Notes: generated from the sequence alone by a model not told the origin. 64,000 bases of DNA from Scylla paramamosain (GCF_035594125.1 NC_087151.1:17365001-17429000); one strand, 5' to 3'. Numbered from the stretch's first letter, positions 27,449-39,357 are shown. Made by a program: numbers and translations.

Positions 27449-28104
27449 ATGCATGCATAGCAAGAAAGAGAGAGAGAGGGGGGGGAGGCCATTTGAGCTC
27501 GTTATGTTGTTGCTTGGCTTCTCAGAAAGGGTTTTTCTCAATGGTTCATTTGCAAGGCATGCCCCCAACTAGCATCAATGGGTTAAATTCTATTTAAAGT
27601 CAGTATCTAATGATGCACAGTAGTGATTCTCATACTTTTCAACTATAGTCTTAAGAGTCTTTTGATTTCATACCTAGGTAAAATAATGTCATATTCAATT
27701 ATTTTGTACTTCATGTAATTCAGTTTTTGTGACTCAAGTTACAGTTGACATATTCATATAATTATATGTAGCAAAATAATGGCAACTTGGATTACATTTT
27801 CTGACTTTGTAGTGCAGTAATGAGTAATATTCTTTGATTTATGAGCAACTGAGTAACTGATTTCACAGTTATGTTTTGGAGTAATGATGCCTGTCTCAGA
27901 AGATTGTACAGGAGTTAATAGTGTAAATATTAGCTGTAACTGTTCTTTGTTATTGAAACATGAAAGAAGATAGACAGGGAGGACACAGGAGGATCAACAG
28001 GATCCTTGCATCATTTCTTCCCTTGTATGTACCTCCTGAGTGTAATGAACTGTAGCAGCTGGTTTCTACTACCTAATGGTGTGTGTGTGTGTTCTTAATT
28101 GTTC

Positions 28105-28425
28105 TTACCTAATTGCATTTTTACAGAATTGAGTCAAGCTCATGATGTCCCATCTTTAAAAGCTGTTTTGTCATATTTATCTTTACAGCTAAAAATGCCC
28201 CTTGCACTAATAACTTTATCTGTCAGTGCATTCCATTGACTGATTGATCTGTGAAGAAAACATTTCCTTACATCTTTCTTTGTTGTTGATTGTTGTGGTA
28301 CCACAAAATCTGTGATATCAGTCTTTTTTTTCCCTTCCATGCATTTATACATCATGATCATATCACCATGTTTTTGTTTCTCCTCTAGTGTTGGGAGTTT
28401 CAGTTTGTTATGCCTTTCTTCAGTG
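28105..28425 (-). mobile_element. CR1-like LINE 3' end fragment
   Basis: Minus-strand ORF 28361-28140 reads MIMMYKCMEGKKKTDITDF, HRSISQWNALTDKVISA, and then a FKDGTS terminus. This is the typical C-terminal tail of CR1-like RT proteins from arthropods, heavily 5' truncated. It ends about 10 bp before (GT)n at 28433. Confidence 0.7.
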
Positions 28426-28428
28426 TTG

Positions 28429-28432
<4 letters not shown>

Positions 28433-28487
<55 letters not shown>
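28433..28487. repeat. (GT)n microsatellite
   Basis: GT repeat of about 55 bp ending 59 bp before a VPS52 exon acceptor. Its length could affect splicing of that exon (inference). Confidence 0.96.
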
Positions 28488-28489
<2 letters not shown>

Positions 28490-28545
28490 ACATTATTTTA
28501 CGATATTATGGATTGAGGTGACAATGATAAATTTTCTTTTTCTAG

Positions 28546-28678
28546 GTTTTTCTTTGAATTTTTACTTCTACATGCAAGAACAGTTGCTGCTGAAATACAC
28601 GATGAATATGTTGAAACCATGAGTAGAGTGTACAGCTCGTACTTCCAGTCCTACACCAAGCAGTTATGGAAGCTGCAG
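28546..28678 (+). CDS. VPS52: VPS52 internal coding exon
   Basis: The exon starts after TTTTTCTAG and ends before GTTTGT. It completes the Lys codon begun at 25801, then reads FFFEFLLHARTVAAEIHD and on through EYVETMSRVYSSYFQSYT to KLQ, ending in phase 0. The motif DEYVET followed by a Tyr-rich stretch is typical of VPS52. The intron that follows runs 13.2 kb to 41881. It holds a Tigger-like shell, several LINEs and the heat-shock-element transposon described below. Confidence 0.95.
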
Positions 28679-28820
28679 GTTTGTTAAGATTCATTGCTTA
28701 TTTGTTCTTGTTTGTAGTTGCTAATATGAAAACACTGCACAAACATTGAAAGTTAGGTAAAAAGAAACCTCAATGTTAAAATATGCAATATTTTTTATCA
28801 CTATCATGCCTTTTTAAATA

Positions 28821-28942
<122 letters not shown>

Positions 28943-29299
28943 ACATTCTGGCACATCCCAAAGGAATATGAAAGAATAGGTAGCACTGTCCCTTAATTTG
29001 ATTACAGTTATCCCACGTTATCTACAGGGATCAGGTAACAGACATACCTGTGGATAAGGAAAATCCATGGAAAATAATGTTCCCATCAAGAACATCCCTG
29101 AGCTCCCAAAACTTTGTTTAAGTAAAAAAGAACTGCATGTACATGGTTACAAACATTTTATTTATCAATTAACTAAAAAATAAAAAAGAAAAGCAATGAA
29201 CACTGGGATGTTGCTTCTTATCATCTCTGTTATCACTAATATCTCATTGCATCACCACTGCCAACAACAGAAATACAACAATAACTTAACACATCACTT

Positions 29300-29800
29300 A
29301 CAGTATAGGGAAAGCCTTTGCTAACAGGTGGTTTACTGATGTAGCCTTCCCATCATTGGTGCTTGAATTTTTCAAACCAACCTTTGCTTGCTTGAAATGA
29401 TGGAGTTGATGATGTTGGTGAGGGAGTAGCAGCACATATACTGGGTTGCAGTTCATTATTAGGCTTAAATCACACATAAAGAGACCTTGCTTTCTCTCAT
29501 TACATCAAAGTCCACAGCTACACCTTTACAGTATTTGTCCTCCATCCAAATACACAAGGCATTCTCCCTTATTTTGCTAGCATGCTGAGCAGTTCTTGAA
29601 GCACTGGTACTTACTGTCCCAAAAATTTTCTTCTCCATCCTCTTGATTGTCTGCACAAAACTCTTGTTCACATGGAACACATGTTCACATGTGAACTTGT
29701 TAATATATTGACCTTCTCCTCCAGAGTCATCACCTTCCTTACATGCTGTGGAGTGTCCCCAGCCAGTTTCTTTGCAGATCTCTTAGGAACATTGGTGAAG
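29300..29800 (-). pseudogene. Tigger transposase N-terminal fragment
   Basis: Read on the minus strand, this shows DTPQHVRKVMTLEEKVNILT at about 29760, then MEKKIFGTVSTSASRTA, then NALCIWMEDKYCKGVAVDFD. Next comes a FKQAKVGLKNSSTN stretch matching the second CENP-B-type DNA-binding helix (usual form F-ASKGW--KFK). The catalytic domain is absent and frames are broken. It matches the orientation expected for the shell at 29005-39536. Confidence 0.75.
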
Positions 29801-30111
29801 AAAAAGCTTATGTTCATAAAATACAGCTGTGAAAGTATGGTGTGGGGCAGCAGAGTTGATCTTCATACAAGCAATTTTACCATGGGACTGACAGTGACAT
29901 GCTGTCACAGGCCACGACAGTTGAGCAAATGAGTGTTGGAACACAGTTTGTGTGTGTGTATGTGTGTGGGGGTGTATGGTGGTGGGTGGAGGGGGAGTGC
30001 AAGTGTGTGTGTATCAGGTTGGAAAAAACCCAACCACTGTTTTTTTTGGGGGGGCTATTGTTTTGTGTGGTTTTATTTATTTATTTTTTTATTCCTCATA
30101 TTTATATGTAA

Positions 30112-31850
30112 ATCAGTGTCTTGAAACCTCCTTCTTGAAAGAGCTCAAGTCATAGGGAGTAGGAAATACATAAGCAGGAAGGGAGTGCCAGAGTTTACCA
30201 GAGAAAGGGATGAATGAATGAGAATACTGATTAACTCTTGCAACAGAGAGGTGGACAGAATAGGGGTGAAAGAAAGAAGAAAGACTTGTGCAGTGAGGCT
30301 GCAGGAGGAGAGGAGGCATGCAGTTAGCAAGATCAGAAGAGCAGTTAGCATGAAAATAGCAGTAGAAGATAGCAAGAGATGCAACATTGCAGTGATGAGA
30401 AAGATGCTAAAGACAGTCAGTTAGAGGAGAGGAGTTGGTAAGATGAAAAGCTTTTGATTCCACCCTGTCTAAAAGAGCAGTATATGTGGAGAATACTTCA
30501 TACATGGATAGATAAGGCCTCTGTACAGAGTTAGCAGCTGGAAGGGTGAGAAAAACTGGTAGAGACGACTCAGAATGCCTAACTTTATTGAAGCTGTTTT
30601 ATCTAGAAATGAGATGTGAAGTTTCCAGTTGAAGTTTCCAGTTTATATTATAGGTGAAGGATAGACCAAAGATGTTCATTGTAGAAGAGGGGAACAGTTG
30701 AGTGTCAATGAAGAAGAAGGGATAGTTATCTGAAAGGTTGTGTTGAGTTGATAGATGGAGGAATTGAGTATCTGAGGCATTGAACAATACTAAGTTTGCT
30801 CTGCCCCTATCAAAAACATTAGAGAGATCTGAAGTCAGGTGTTTTGTGGCTTCCCTGTGAGAAGAGATGGACATCTACGAAAAGATGTGTAAAAGTGTAG
30901 GATGGTATCATCAGTGTAGGAGTGGATAGAACAAGAAGTTTGTTTAGATCACTGATACAAAAGAGAGTGGGTGACAGGACAGAATCCTGAGGAACACCAC
31001 TATTAATAGATTTAGAAGAACAGTGACTATACCATAGCAGCAATAGAATGCTCAGAAAGGAAACTTGAGATGAAGCTATAGGGAGAAGGATAGAAGCCAT
31101 AGGAGGATAATTTGAAATCAAAACTTTGTGCCAGAGTCTGTTAAAAGCTTTTGATATGCCTAAGCCAACAGCAAAAATTTCACCAAAATCCCTAAAAGAG
31201 GATGACCAAGACTCAGTAAGGAAAGCCAGAAGATCAGCTCAATGGAGCCCATACTGACAATCAGATAGAAGGTTGTGAAGTGAGAGATGTTTAAGAATCC
31301 TCCTGTTGAGGATAGATTAAAAACTTTAGAAAGACAGGAAATTAAAGCAATAGGACAATATTTTGAGGGATTAGAAAAGTCACTCTTTTTAGGAACAGCC
31401 TGAATGTTGGCAAATTTCCAGCAAGAAGGAAAGGTAGATGTTGATAGACAGAGTTGAAAGAGTTTGATTAGGCAAGGTGCAAGCATGGAGGCACAGTTTC
31501 AGAGAACAATAATGGGGACCCCATCAGGTCCATAAGCCTTTCTAGGGTTTAGGCCATCAAGAGCATGAAAGACATCACTACAAAGGATTTTAATAGGTAG
31601 CATGAAGTAGTCAGAGGGTGGAGAAGTGGGGAACAAGCCCTGAATCATCTAAGCTAGAGTTTTTAGCAAAGTTTTGAGTGAAGAGTTCAGGTTTAGAAAT
31701 AAATGAGATGGCAGTGGTGCCATCACATTGAAATAAAGGAGAGAAATATGAAAAAGCAAAGTTATTGTAGATGCTTTTGGCTAGGTGCCAGAGGTCAGTA
31801 GGGGAGTTAGATCTTGAATGATTTTGACACTTTTTATTAATGAAGAACAT
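30112..31850 (-). mobile_element. LINE family A, copy 6 (degenerate)
   Basis: Minus-strand copy from the linker region (INKKCQNHSRSNSPTDLWHL near 31840) through RT motifs (LAPCLIKLFQLCLSTSTFPS near 31460) and into the C-terminal region (FIPFSGKLWHSLPAYVF near 30200). The 3' untranslated end is missing. The 5' end is cut at about 31850, where a perfect 21-bp palindrome starts. Confidence 0.85.
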
Positions 31851-31888
31851 ACACTTGTTTATGTCAAGCTGACATAAACAAGTGTATG

Positions 31889-31892
<4 letters not shown>
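31848..31892. repeat. Perfect 21-bp palindrome next to poly(T)
   Basis: AACATACACTTGTTTATGTC runs into its inverted copy with a 3-nt loop (AGC) and then directly into about 30 T residues (31889-31917). It sits exactly between LINE A copy 6 and the CR1-like copy 1 tail. Confidence 0.9.
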
Positions 31893-31919
<27 letters not shown>

Positions 31920-33758
31920 CGAAACTTGGTGTGTATTTACCTAGTTGTAATTTACAGGGTCTGAGCTATGCTCATATGGTTGTCTCCATATCTACACTTG
32001 TCCAGTTTTTCCTTGAAGTTCTGCACACTCATTGCTGATACTACATCCTCATCTAGCTTGTCCCAAACTTCTATATTTTTCTGTGGGAAACTATATTTCT
32101 ATGTTACTCAAGCATCTCCCTTTTCTTAATTTTTTTTGCTATGGCCTCATATGTATCTGGTTTTTCCTACTTCTCTTATTAGCAGTTTCTCATTATCTAT
32201 TTTTTTCATCTATTCCACAATTTATAAATTAGTATTAAATCTCCCCTTTCTCTTTTTTGTTCCAATGTTGGCAGACTCATTTCCTTTAACCTTTCTTCAG
32301 ATGTTAATTCTTCCAGTTCTGGAACCATCTTCATTGCCATCCTTTGTATCCTTTCTAGTTTTTTCACATGTTTCTTCTTATGGGGAGACCACACAGATCC
32401 AGCATATTCCAACTTCGGTCTAATCATGATGGTAATTATCTTTCTCATCATATCTTTATTCATGTAGTGGAATGGTGTTCCAATATTTCCTACTATTTTA
32501 TATGTATCTCTGAATATCTTTTGTAAATGCTTCTCCAACTGTTGACTATCCTGTATTATCACTTCTTGTACTTTTATTATTTCTGCATTTCCTATTTTAT
32601 ATGTCCATTTTGGCTTCTTTTCACTTTTTTCCCATTTCCATTACATGACATTTTTTCACATTAAATTCCATCTCCTATTTCTTACACCAGTCCCAGATTT
32701 TATTCAGATCCTCTTGTAGAATTATGGAGTCTTTGTTGTTTCTTATATGTCTTTATAATTTTGCATCACCTGTAAACAAGCTCATGTAACTCTACTCCTT
32801 CAGCCATATCATTTATGTTGATCAGGAAAAGTATTTGTGCCAGCACTGATACTTGTGGTACTCCACTGTTGACGTTTCTCCATTTCAATTTAACATCTTT
32901 TACTACCATTCTCATTTCTCTTCCCTTTAAGTAACTTTCCAACCAGTTTTTTTTTTATTTTTCCATTTAATCCTCCTATATTTTCTAGATTCCATAATAA
33001 CCTGTTGTAAGGAACTTTGTCAAAAGTTTTTTTTCTTTTTTTCTTTTTTTTAAGTCTAAATACATCCATCCCTCTCCTGTCTTCTATCACTCTTGAATAG
33101 ATGCTCATCAGATTGGTTACACATGATCACTTTTGTCTAAAACCATACTGTTTTTCTGCTATTATATCATGTTTTTTCTTGAAATTCTGTCCACTGCTTC
33201 TTTATCACTTTTTTCACAGATCATACTTAGTATGCTGGTCATTGATACTGTTCTATAGTTTAGTGGTTCTTGTTTCTTTCCACTTTTATAAATTGGCACT
33301 GTCTTGTTTCTTTCATTCCTTAGGCACTCTTCCAGTTGATAACACTATGTAACAAAATTTCACTTTTGTCTTGTTCTTGGCCCCATACCATAATTTTCCA
33401 GTTATTTCCATCTAAACAAAATATAAAAAGTTATTTTTATCATAAAACTTTGCTTTTGTGATTAAAACAATGAATTTATATTTTTGCCTTATTTCATTAT
33501 AGTATGGATTACTGTTGGTTTTCATGTCAGGTAAAGATCTTTGCAAAATCTCAATTGCTTATCTAATTCCTTTTGAAATGTTGCAAATAAATTAAAACAG
33601 TGAAAGAAATTATATAAAGTGTTCTAAAGATTTTGAATTTTAATAAGATCATTCTTGAACTGACCAGATCTAGCAAGAAATTTCTCTTATTTAGAAGAAT
33701 TTGCTTACATTTTAGAAATCTCAGATCTTCCTGAATGTTCTACCAGACACTTAGAAGT

Positions 33759-33977
33759 TTCTAGAACATTTTGGAACACTATTCAATGTAAACATTTCTA
33801 GAATATTCTAGAACTTTCTAGAATACAATAGAAATATGTAGAAGCATCAAGAATTTTCTAGAATCTACAAGAATTTTCTAGAATGATTCAGAATATTCTA
33901 AAGTAGGTTCAAGAATATTCTAGAAAATTTGAGAACACCCTGGAACACATTCTAGAAAGACTAAGAATATTCTAGAG
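33759..33977 (+). promoter_or_regulatory. Array of heat-shock elements
   Basis: Eight perfect TTCTAGAA sites start at 33759, 33796, 33806, 33816, 33856, 33876, 33918 and 33950, with near-sites at 33896 and 33970. The three at 33796-33823 are spaced exactly 10 bp. This gives six alternating TTC and GAA units, each separated by two bases: the canonical binding site for HSF trimers. Further 3- and 4-unit sites lie at 33851-33863, 33871-33883 and 33908-33925. Each pentamer also overlaps the XbaI-like core TCTAGA, but the strict 5-bp alternation favours HSF binding. Confidence 0.75.
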
Positions 33978-33990
33978 TACTGCTTGACAA

Positions 33991-34025
33991 TATAAAAGTA
34001 GGGGCTTGCAGACCACCAATCAGTT
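33991..34025 (+). promoter_or_regulatory. TATA box and initiator
   Basis: TATAAAAG at 33991 lies 31 bp upstream of the A of TCAGTT at 34020-34025. That is the spacing and the initiator consensus seen in arthropod core promoters such as heat-shock genes. The HSE array ends 14 bp upstream of the TATA box. The implied 5' untranslated leader to the ATG at 34074 is about 52 nt. Confidence 0.7.
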
Positions 34026-34073
34026 CTGCTTTGGCAGAACTAATTTGTGAAAAGACACATCACAAGAGGTGAA

Positions 34074-34203
34074 ATGGCATCAAGAGACTGCAATCATTCT
34101 CCAGATGCATTCTGCAATATATGTAGTTAATTCATCAAGACAAGAGAAAAGAAGTTCTCTGTGACAGTATCGGGAAAAATTGTGAAATTTAGCTATTCTG
34201 GGA
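34074..34203 (+). pseudogene. Stub of a transposon-borne Cys-containing ORF
   Basis: The ATG at 34074 opens MASRDCNHSPDAFCNICS, followed by a stop at 34128. The same frame continues FIKTREKKFSVTVSGKIV before entering the right terminal repeat. The start with paired Cys (FCNIC, then FIKTR) resembles the N-terminus of a large uncharacterised repeat-encoded protein family in arthropod genomes; I recall this from general knowledge and did not check it. The rest of the ORF is gone, so the element is an internal-deletion derivative. Confidence 0.55.
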
Positions 34204-35387
34204 AAAAAATTATTCTAAAAGCCACAAAAGCAAAGTTTAACAGGAATAATGGACATTTTCTATTGTTTTTGTAATGAAAAGAGTTGAAAAATAACACTTG
34301 CTTGTCAAAGACAAAAATCATGTTATATAATGTAGTGAGCACTTTTTTATGTCATATACTTGTTCCATTGTTTCCTGCACTTTTTTAAAATGGAACCTGA
34401 TACTCCATCTGGTTCTGTTGCTTTTCTCTCTTCCAGTTCCTCCATCATTTTATAATTTTTTCTTTAGTTACTATAATTTCCCTTATTTGCTTTTTTGTCT
34501 TCTCAGTTTGTGGTTCTTTAAATTCTGATTCTTCTATGAAAACTTGTTGAAACTTTATTTTAGCAATTCACTCATGTCTTTTAGATCTTCATATGTTTCA
34601 TTTCCATCCTTCAATCTTTTTATTTTTCCTTTTAGTTTAATTTTTCCATTTATGAATCTTTAGAACTGTTTTAGTTCGTTCCTGCACTTAAACTATATCC
34701 TTTTCATATCCTTTCTCTTCCTTTCTCTGTACTTTCACATATTCATTTTTTACTATCTTAAAGTCTTCTTTATTTTTATGGTTTCAGTTTCTTTAATTTT
34801 TATCCATGCTCTTTTTTTTTTGTACTTGTGCATCTTGCATTGAACCACACCTGTTTTCCTCTTTGTTTAGGTTTGTGTAATGGGACACATTTATTCACTC
34901 CAGTCGCATATATTTCCATAAAAACGTCATGCTTATCTTGCACATCATTTGTTCTCAGCTTTTCCCAGTCATTTCTTCATAAAATCTCTCAAGGTCATCT
35001 ATGTTTGCTTTTCCATACTTTCTCCTGTTTTCTTTTTTATGAATCATCCTCATCACTGACATCATTATCAGTCTCTATTTCTCTCATTACATGATCACTT
35101 TTTCCCATGGGGCACACTTATCTTAATTCTTTAGTTAGGTCCATACCCTTTGTTAGTATTAGGTCTAGTCTTACTGCTTCATCATCTCCCCTATATCTTG
35201 TATTTTCAGTCATCCATTGCTTCATTGAATTTTCCTTAGCTTAAGGAATCTTTGTCCCCATGTTGTCTCATTTCCTTTTGCTTCAAACATTTTCCAGTTT
35301 ACTTCTTTGTAATTGAAGTTACCAACTAAAAATACTCTTATTACTTTTGATTAATTTATTCAAACACTGAATGGTATCTTAGAACAT

Positions 35388-37640
35388 AAGAACATAAAAA
35401 ATAAGGGAAGCTGCAAGTAGTCATCAGGCCTGCATATGGCAGTTCCTGTATGAAATATACCTACCTATTTACACCTATCATCCCCATCCATAAATCTGTC
35501 TAATCTAATGATTCAGCACTAACAACTTGATTACTGAGTCTGTTCCTGTTCCATTCATCTACCACTTTATTTAAGAACCAATTCTTTCCTATCTCTTTTT
35601 TAAACTTAAAGTTTTCAAGCTTGAACCCATTATTTCTTGTTCTGTCCTGGTTACTGATCCTAAGAATTTTGCTTATGTCCCCCTTGTTATAACTCTTATA
35701 CCACTTAAAGACTTCTATCAGGTCTCCTTTTAACCTACATCTCTATAAAAAATATAAATTTAACAGCTTCAGTCTTGCTTCATAAGGAATACTCCTCATC
35801 CCCTGTATCTTTTTAGTCATTCTCCTTTGTACTGATTCTAATAGACCTATATCCTTCTCGTAATATGGGAACCAGAATTGCACAGCATAGTCTAGATGAG
35901 GTTTGACCAGCGCCAAATATAACTTTAACATTACTTCAGGACTTCTACTTTTTAACACTCTTAAAAATTAATCCTAATACCCTATTTTTCCTGTTTCTGG
36001 CATCTATGCATTGATTTCTTAAACGGGGTTCAGAGCTAACTATAACCTAAATTTTTTTCATACCCTGAAATCTACCAGAGTTTTGTTGTTTATTGTGTAC
36101 CTACTGTATGGGTTTCCTCTACCTATGCTAAGTACTTTGCATTAGTTGATATTAAACTGCATTTGTCATCTGTCTCTCCATTCATTCATCCTATCCAAAT
36201 CTGCTTGCAAGGCAATAGCAATCTGATTCTGACCTAATAAATCTACCCATCTTTGTGTCATCTGCAAATTTACTAACATCACAACTAATTCCACTACCCA
36301 AGTCATTGATATATATTAAAAACAACAATGGTCCTTATACTAATCCCTGTGGCACCCTACTAATTACTTGACCCAACTGAGATTTAGAGCTGTTTATTAC
36401 AACTCTGTTGCCTGTTGTTTAGCCATAACCTTATCGTTCCTAACACCTTCCCATCTATTCCGTGCACCTTGTCAAACGCTTTACTAAAGTCCAGATTTAG
36501 GATGTCATAACTATCACCATTATCTGCCTCTTCATAAACTTTACTGTAAAAACTTAACAGTTTCGTCAGGCAAGACTTCCCCTTTGTGAAGCCATGCTGT
36601 GACTGATTTATCAAGTTATGTTTGTTTAAATGCTCCCTAATATTCTTTGCTATTACTGACTCCATTATTTTACTGACAACAGAACTTAAGCTGACAGCTC
36701 TATAATTAGACATTAAAGTTTTATCTCCTTTCTTAAAGATGGGTATTACGTTTGCCTGCTTCCACATTACTGGTATCTCACCAGACTCAAGTGATTTCTT
36801 AAAGACAGGTACTAACAGTTCACTAATAACCTCTTTGCATTCCTTAAATATGCTGGGATATATTTCACCTGGTCTTAATGTCTTGAATTTTTTAGCCTAT
36901 CTATCTCCTGTTACACTATCTCCTTAGTTATGGTAATATCTGTCAACTTCTCATTCTCTTTTGCTCTAAACATCTGCTCACTATTCAGCATTTCCTGCAT
37001 GTTTTCCTGGGTGAAGACAGTTAAAAAATACTCATTCAGAATTTTACTAATCTCCCCCCCAGAACTAACCAGCTCCCCATCTGCTGCCTTAATGGACCTA
37101 TTGTTTCCCTATTCTTCATCTTATATATCTGATAAAATCCCTTGGGGTCCATTTTCGCCTGGCTGGCTACCTTTAATTCATGATTGATTTTAGCTTTCCT
37201 CGTTAACCTCCTGACTGTTCCAACTAATTAATTATATTGTGTCCTTAAAACCTTTTCTCCTGCCTTTAATCTCTTATATATACTTCTCTTCCACCTTATG
37301 TAGTATTTTAACCTAACAGTCATCCATTTATGGTAATTTTTCTGTGATATTATTGCTTTATAAGTGATGTTTGCTAACTCCTGTATGTAATTTATCAACG
37401 AAATATTTATACAACTCATCTACATTAACTTCCCTTAATCTTCTCATCTCAACCCCATCCATTCTCTCCACTCCATCTTCTACTCGCCTTGACCTCACCT
37501 CGCCCATCTCAACATGACCTGACCCTCCAACATACTCACACATATCTCTTCTCTCCCTCCTCTGATCCTTCTCATGTCCTTTTGTGCTTCTAAAGTCTCT
37601 CACTCCATTCCAATTTTTCATAGCCTGATAAGATCCAATA
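35388..37640 (-). mobile_element. CR1/L2-like LINE, copy 2
   Basis: Minus-strand LINE. Its 3' end carries a widespread crustacean repeat tail (AAGAACATAAAAAATAAGGG and GGCCTGCATATGGCAG near 35390-35440 on the + strand). Coding traces are LALVKPHLDYAVQFWFPY near 35890, FTKGKSCLTKLLSFYSKVYE near 36570, LDFSKAFDKVHG near 36490, and ANVIPIFKKGDKTLMSNYRA near 36740. Upstream sequence reaches about 37640. The YADD region is degraded. Confidence 0.75.
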
Positions 37641-37940
37641 TAAGGCAATCAGGTCACCTCTCTCTCTTCTCTCTTTCAAGGTGGGCAGATTTAGTTTCTT
37701 TAGTCTCTCTTCATACAATAAGTCTGATAGGTTTGGAGGCAACTTTGTCACTGCTTGTATTCTCTCTCATTTCTTTATGTCCCTTTTAGTGTTTGGAGAC
37801 CATATCACTACTGCATATTCAAATAAGGTCACAATTAAATTCCTAATCATCTCTTGATCGAGATAGTTGAATGCTGCTCTTGTTTCTCACCAGATTATAT
37901 ATTTCACCTGTCTTCCTTCTTATATGTACCTCTGGAGACT

Positions 37941-38055
37941 GCTTATCAGTGACAGTAATTCCAAGGTGTTTCTCTTCACTCTTCACTTTTATTTCCTTGC
38001 TTATCAGTGACAGTAATTCCAAGGTGTTTCTCTTCACTCTTCACTTTTATTTCCT
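37941..38055. repeat. 58-bp tandem duplication in CR1-like copy 3
   Basis: GCTTATCAGTGACAGTAATT begins at 37941 and again at 37999, and both copies run to TTCACTTTTATTTCC. The period of 58 bp is not a multiple of three, so it breaks the RT frame. Confidence 0.95.
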
Positions 38056-38725
38056 CATTACCCAATTTATAAGTGAAGATTGGCCTCACACAACAATGCC
38101 CAAGCTTCAACACTCCACATTTTTTTATGTTAAACTCCATTTTCCAAGTGCCACTCCATTCCCAAATCACATTCAGATCTTCCGGTAGAGCTTCACAATC
38201 ATCTATCCTCTCCACTTTTCTCATCAATTGTACATCATCAGCAAATAGACTCATGAAGCTATTCACCCCTTCCATCATATCGTTCACATAGCAAACAAAA
38301 CTGGTGCTAGTACCCGATCCCTGTGGGACACCACTAATTACCTGTCTCCACAATGACTTCCTATCTTTGACCACTGTTCTCATTTCCCTTCCACTCAGAA
38401 AGTCACTGATCCAGTCCAGGAGCACTCCTCTCAGCCCACCAAACATTTCTAATTTCCACAGCAGTCTCTTGTGGAGCACCTTATCGAATGCTTTCTTTAT
38501 GTCCAAATAAACACAATCTGCCTATCACTCTCTTTCTTGTACTATATCTACTCCGGAATAGAAGCACGTTGAATTCATTGTATACAAGTTTCCTTTTCTA
38601 AATCCGAATTGTCTGTCTGTTAATATCTTTCTCTTTTCCAGATATTCACCCCATCTTTGCTTCACTATTCTTTTGCACATTTTTGTCTCTACTTTTGTTA
38701 ATGACACCAGTCTATAACTTCCATT

Positions 38726-38836
<111 letters not shown>

Positions 38837-39354
38837 CTTGCATTCTTATATATAGGGATTATATCGGCTTTTTTCCAATCTTTGGGCACCACTCCTTCCC
38901 TTAATGAAGTTAAGATGAGTTTGTAAATCTTGTGTGCAAGTTAATCTCTACATTCCTTCAGCACCCAGTTAGGTACTTCATCAGGTCCCTGCACCTTCCT
39001 CACATCCAAGTCTTCTGTTTTTCCAAGTCCACATCCAAGTCTTCCATTCTTAACAACTCTCCTCCCAAAGACTCATTGCTCCTGTCCACCAACCACCCTT
39101 CCCATTTAACCTCCTTGCAGTTGAAATCTCCCATAATTATTAGATTGTCTCTGCTTGCCATCATGTCTTCCTCACACTTGTGTATCCTCTAATTTACCCT
39201 TGTATTCCACAAGCCACCAGGAATTTGTTTTAGGAGGTACATATACCACTGCATAGCCTCTTTTTCCATCTTCTCTATGCACCACCTCAACTTTAATTGC
39301 TTCAGCCAGCTCATAATTACAATTAGTCCCATGGGCTAATAAATCCTTTCTCAC

Positions 39355-39357
<3 letters not shown>

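Larger units (their letters stand above)
33343..34332 (+). mobile_element. TIR element carrying a heat-shock-type promoter
   Basis: An element of about 990 bp inserted into a CR1-like RT gene. The left end CACTATGTAACAAAATTT pairs with an inverted right end CATTATATAACATGATTTTT. The similarity resumes about 95-105 bp further in at AAACTTTGCTTTTGTG on both arms, giving imperfect terminal inverted repeats of about 115 bp. CTA and TTA beside the two ends may be a short target duplication. The interior holds the HSE array (33759-33977), TATA box, initiator and a coding stub. No transposase is present, so it is non-autonomous. The superfamily is unassigned. Confidence 0.7.
31889..35385 (-). mobile_element. 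CR1-like LINE, copy 1 (split by TIR element)
   Basis: Minus-strand LINE with an A-rich tail (poly(T) on the + strand) and a 3' untranslated segment, TTACCTAGTTGTAATTTACA, near 31940. The RT C-terminus follows (IRPKLEYAGSVWSPHKKKH, then LPTLEQKRERGDLILIYKLW, near 32400-32230), then FDKVPYNRLLWNLENIGG near 33010. The frame reading YDIKKCS at 34350 resumes as LSTGRVPKE at 33338, so the TIR element at 33343-34332 inserted into the RT. Upstream is ATEPDGVSGSILKKC near 34410 and traces of the endonuclease to about 35385. Confidence 0.8.

Noticed and set aside
33759..33977. Reading the TTCTAGAA cluster as restriction-site-like or random AT-rich sequence
   Set aside because: The strict 2-bp spacing between alternating TTC and GAA over up to six units, plus TATA and initiator placement, is better explained by heat-shock elements. 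A neutral minisatellite origin remains possible and is stated as a refuter.
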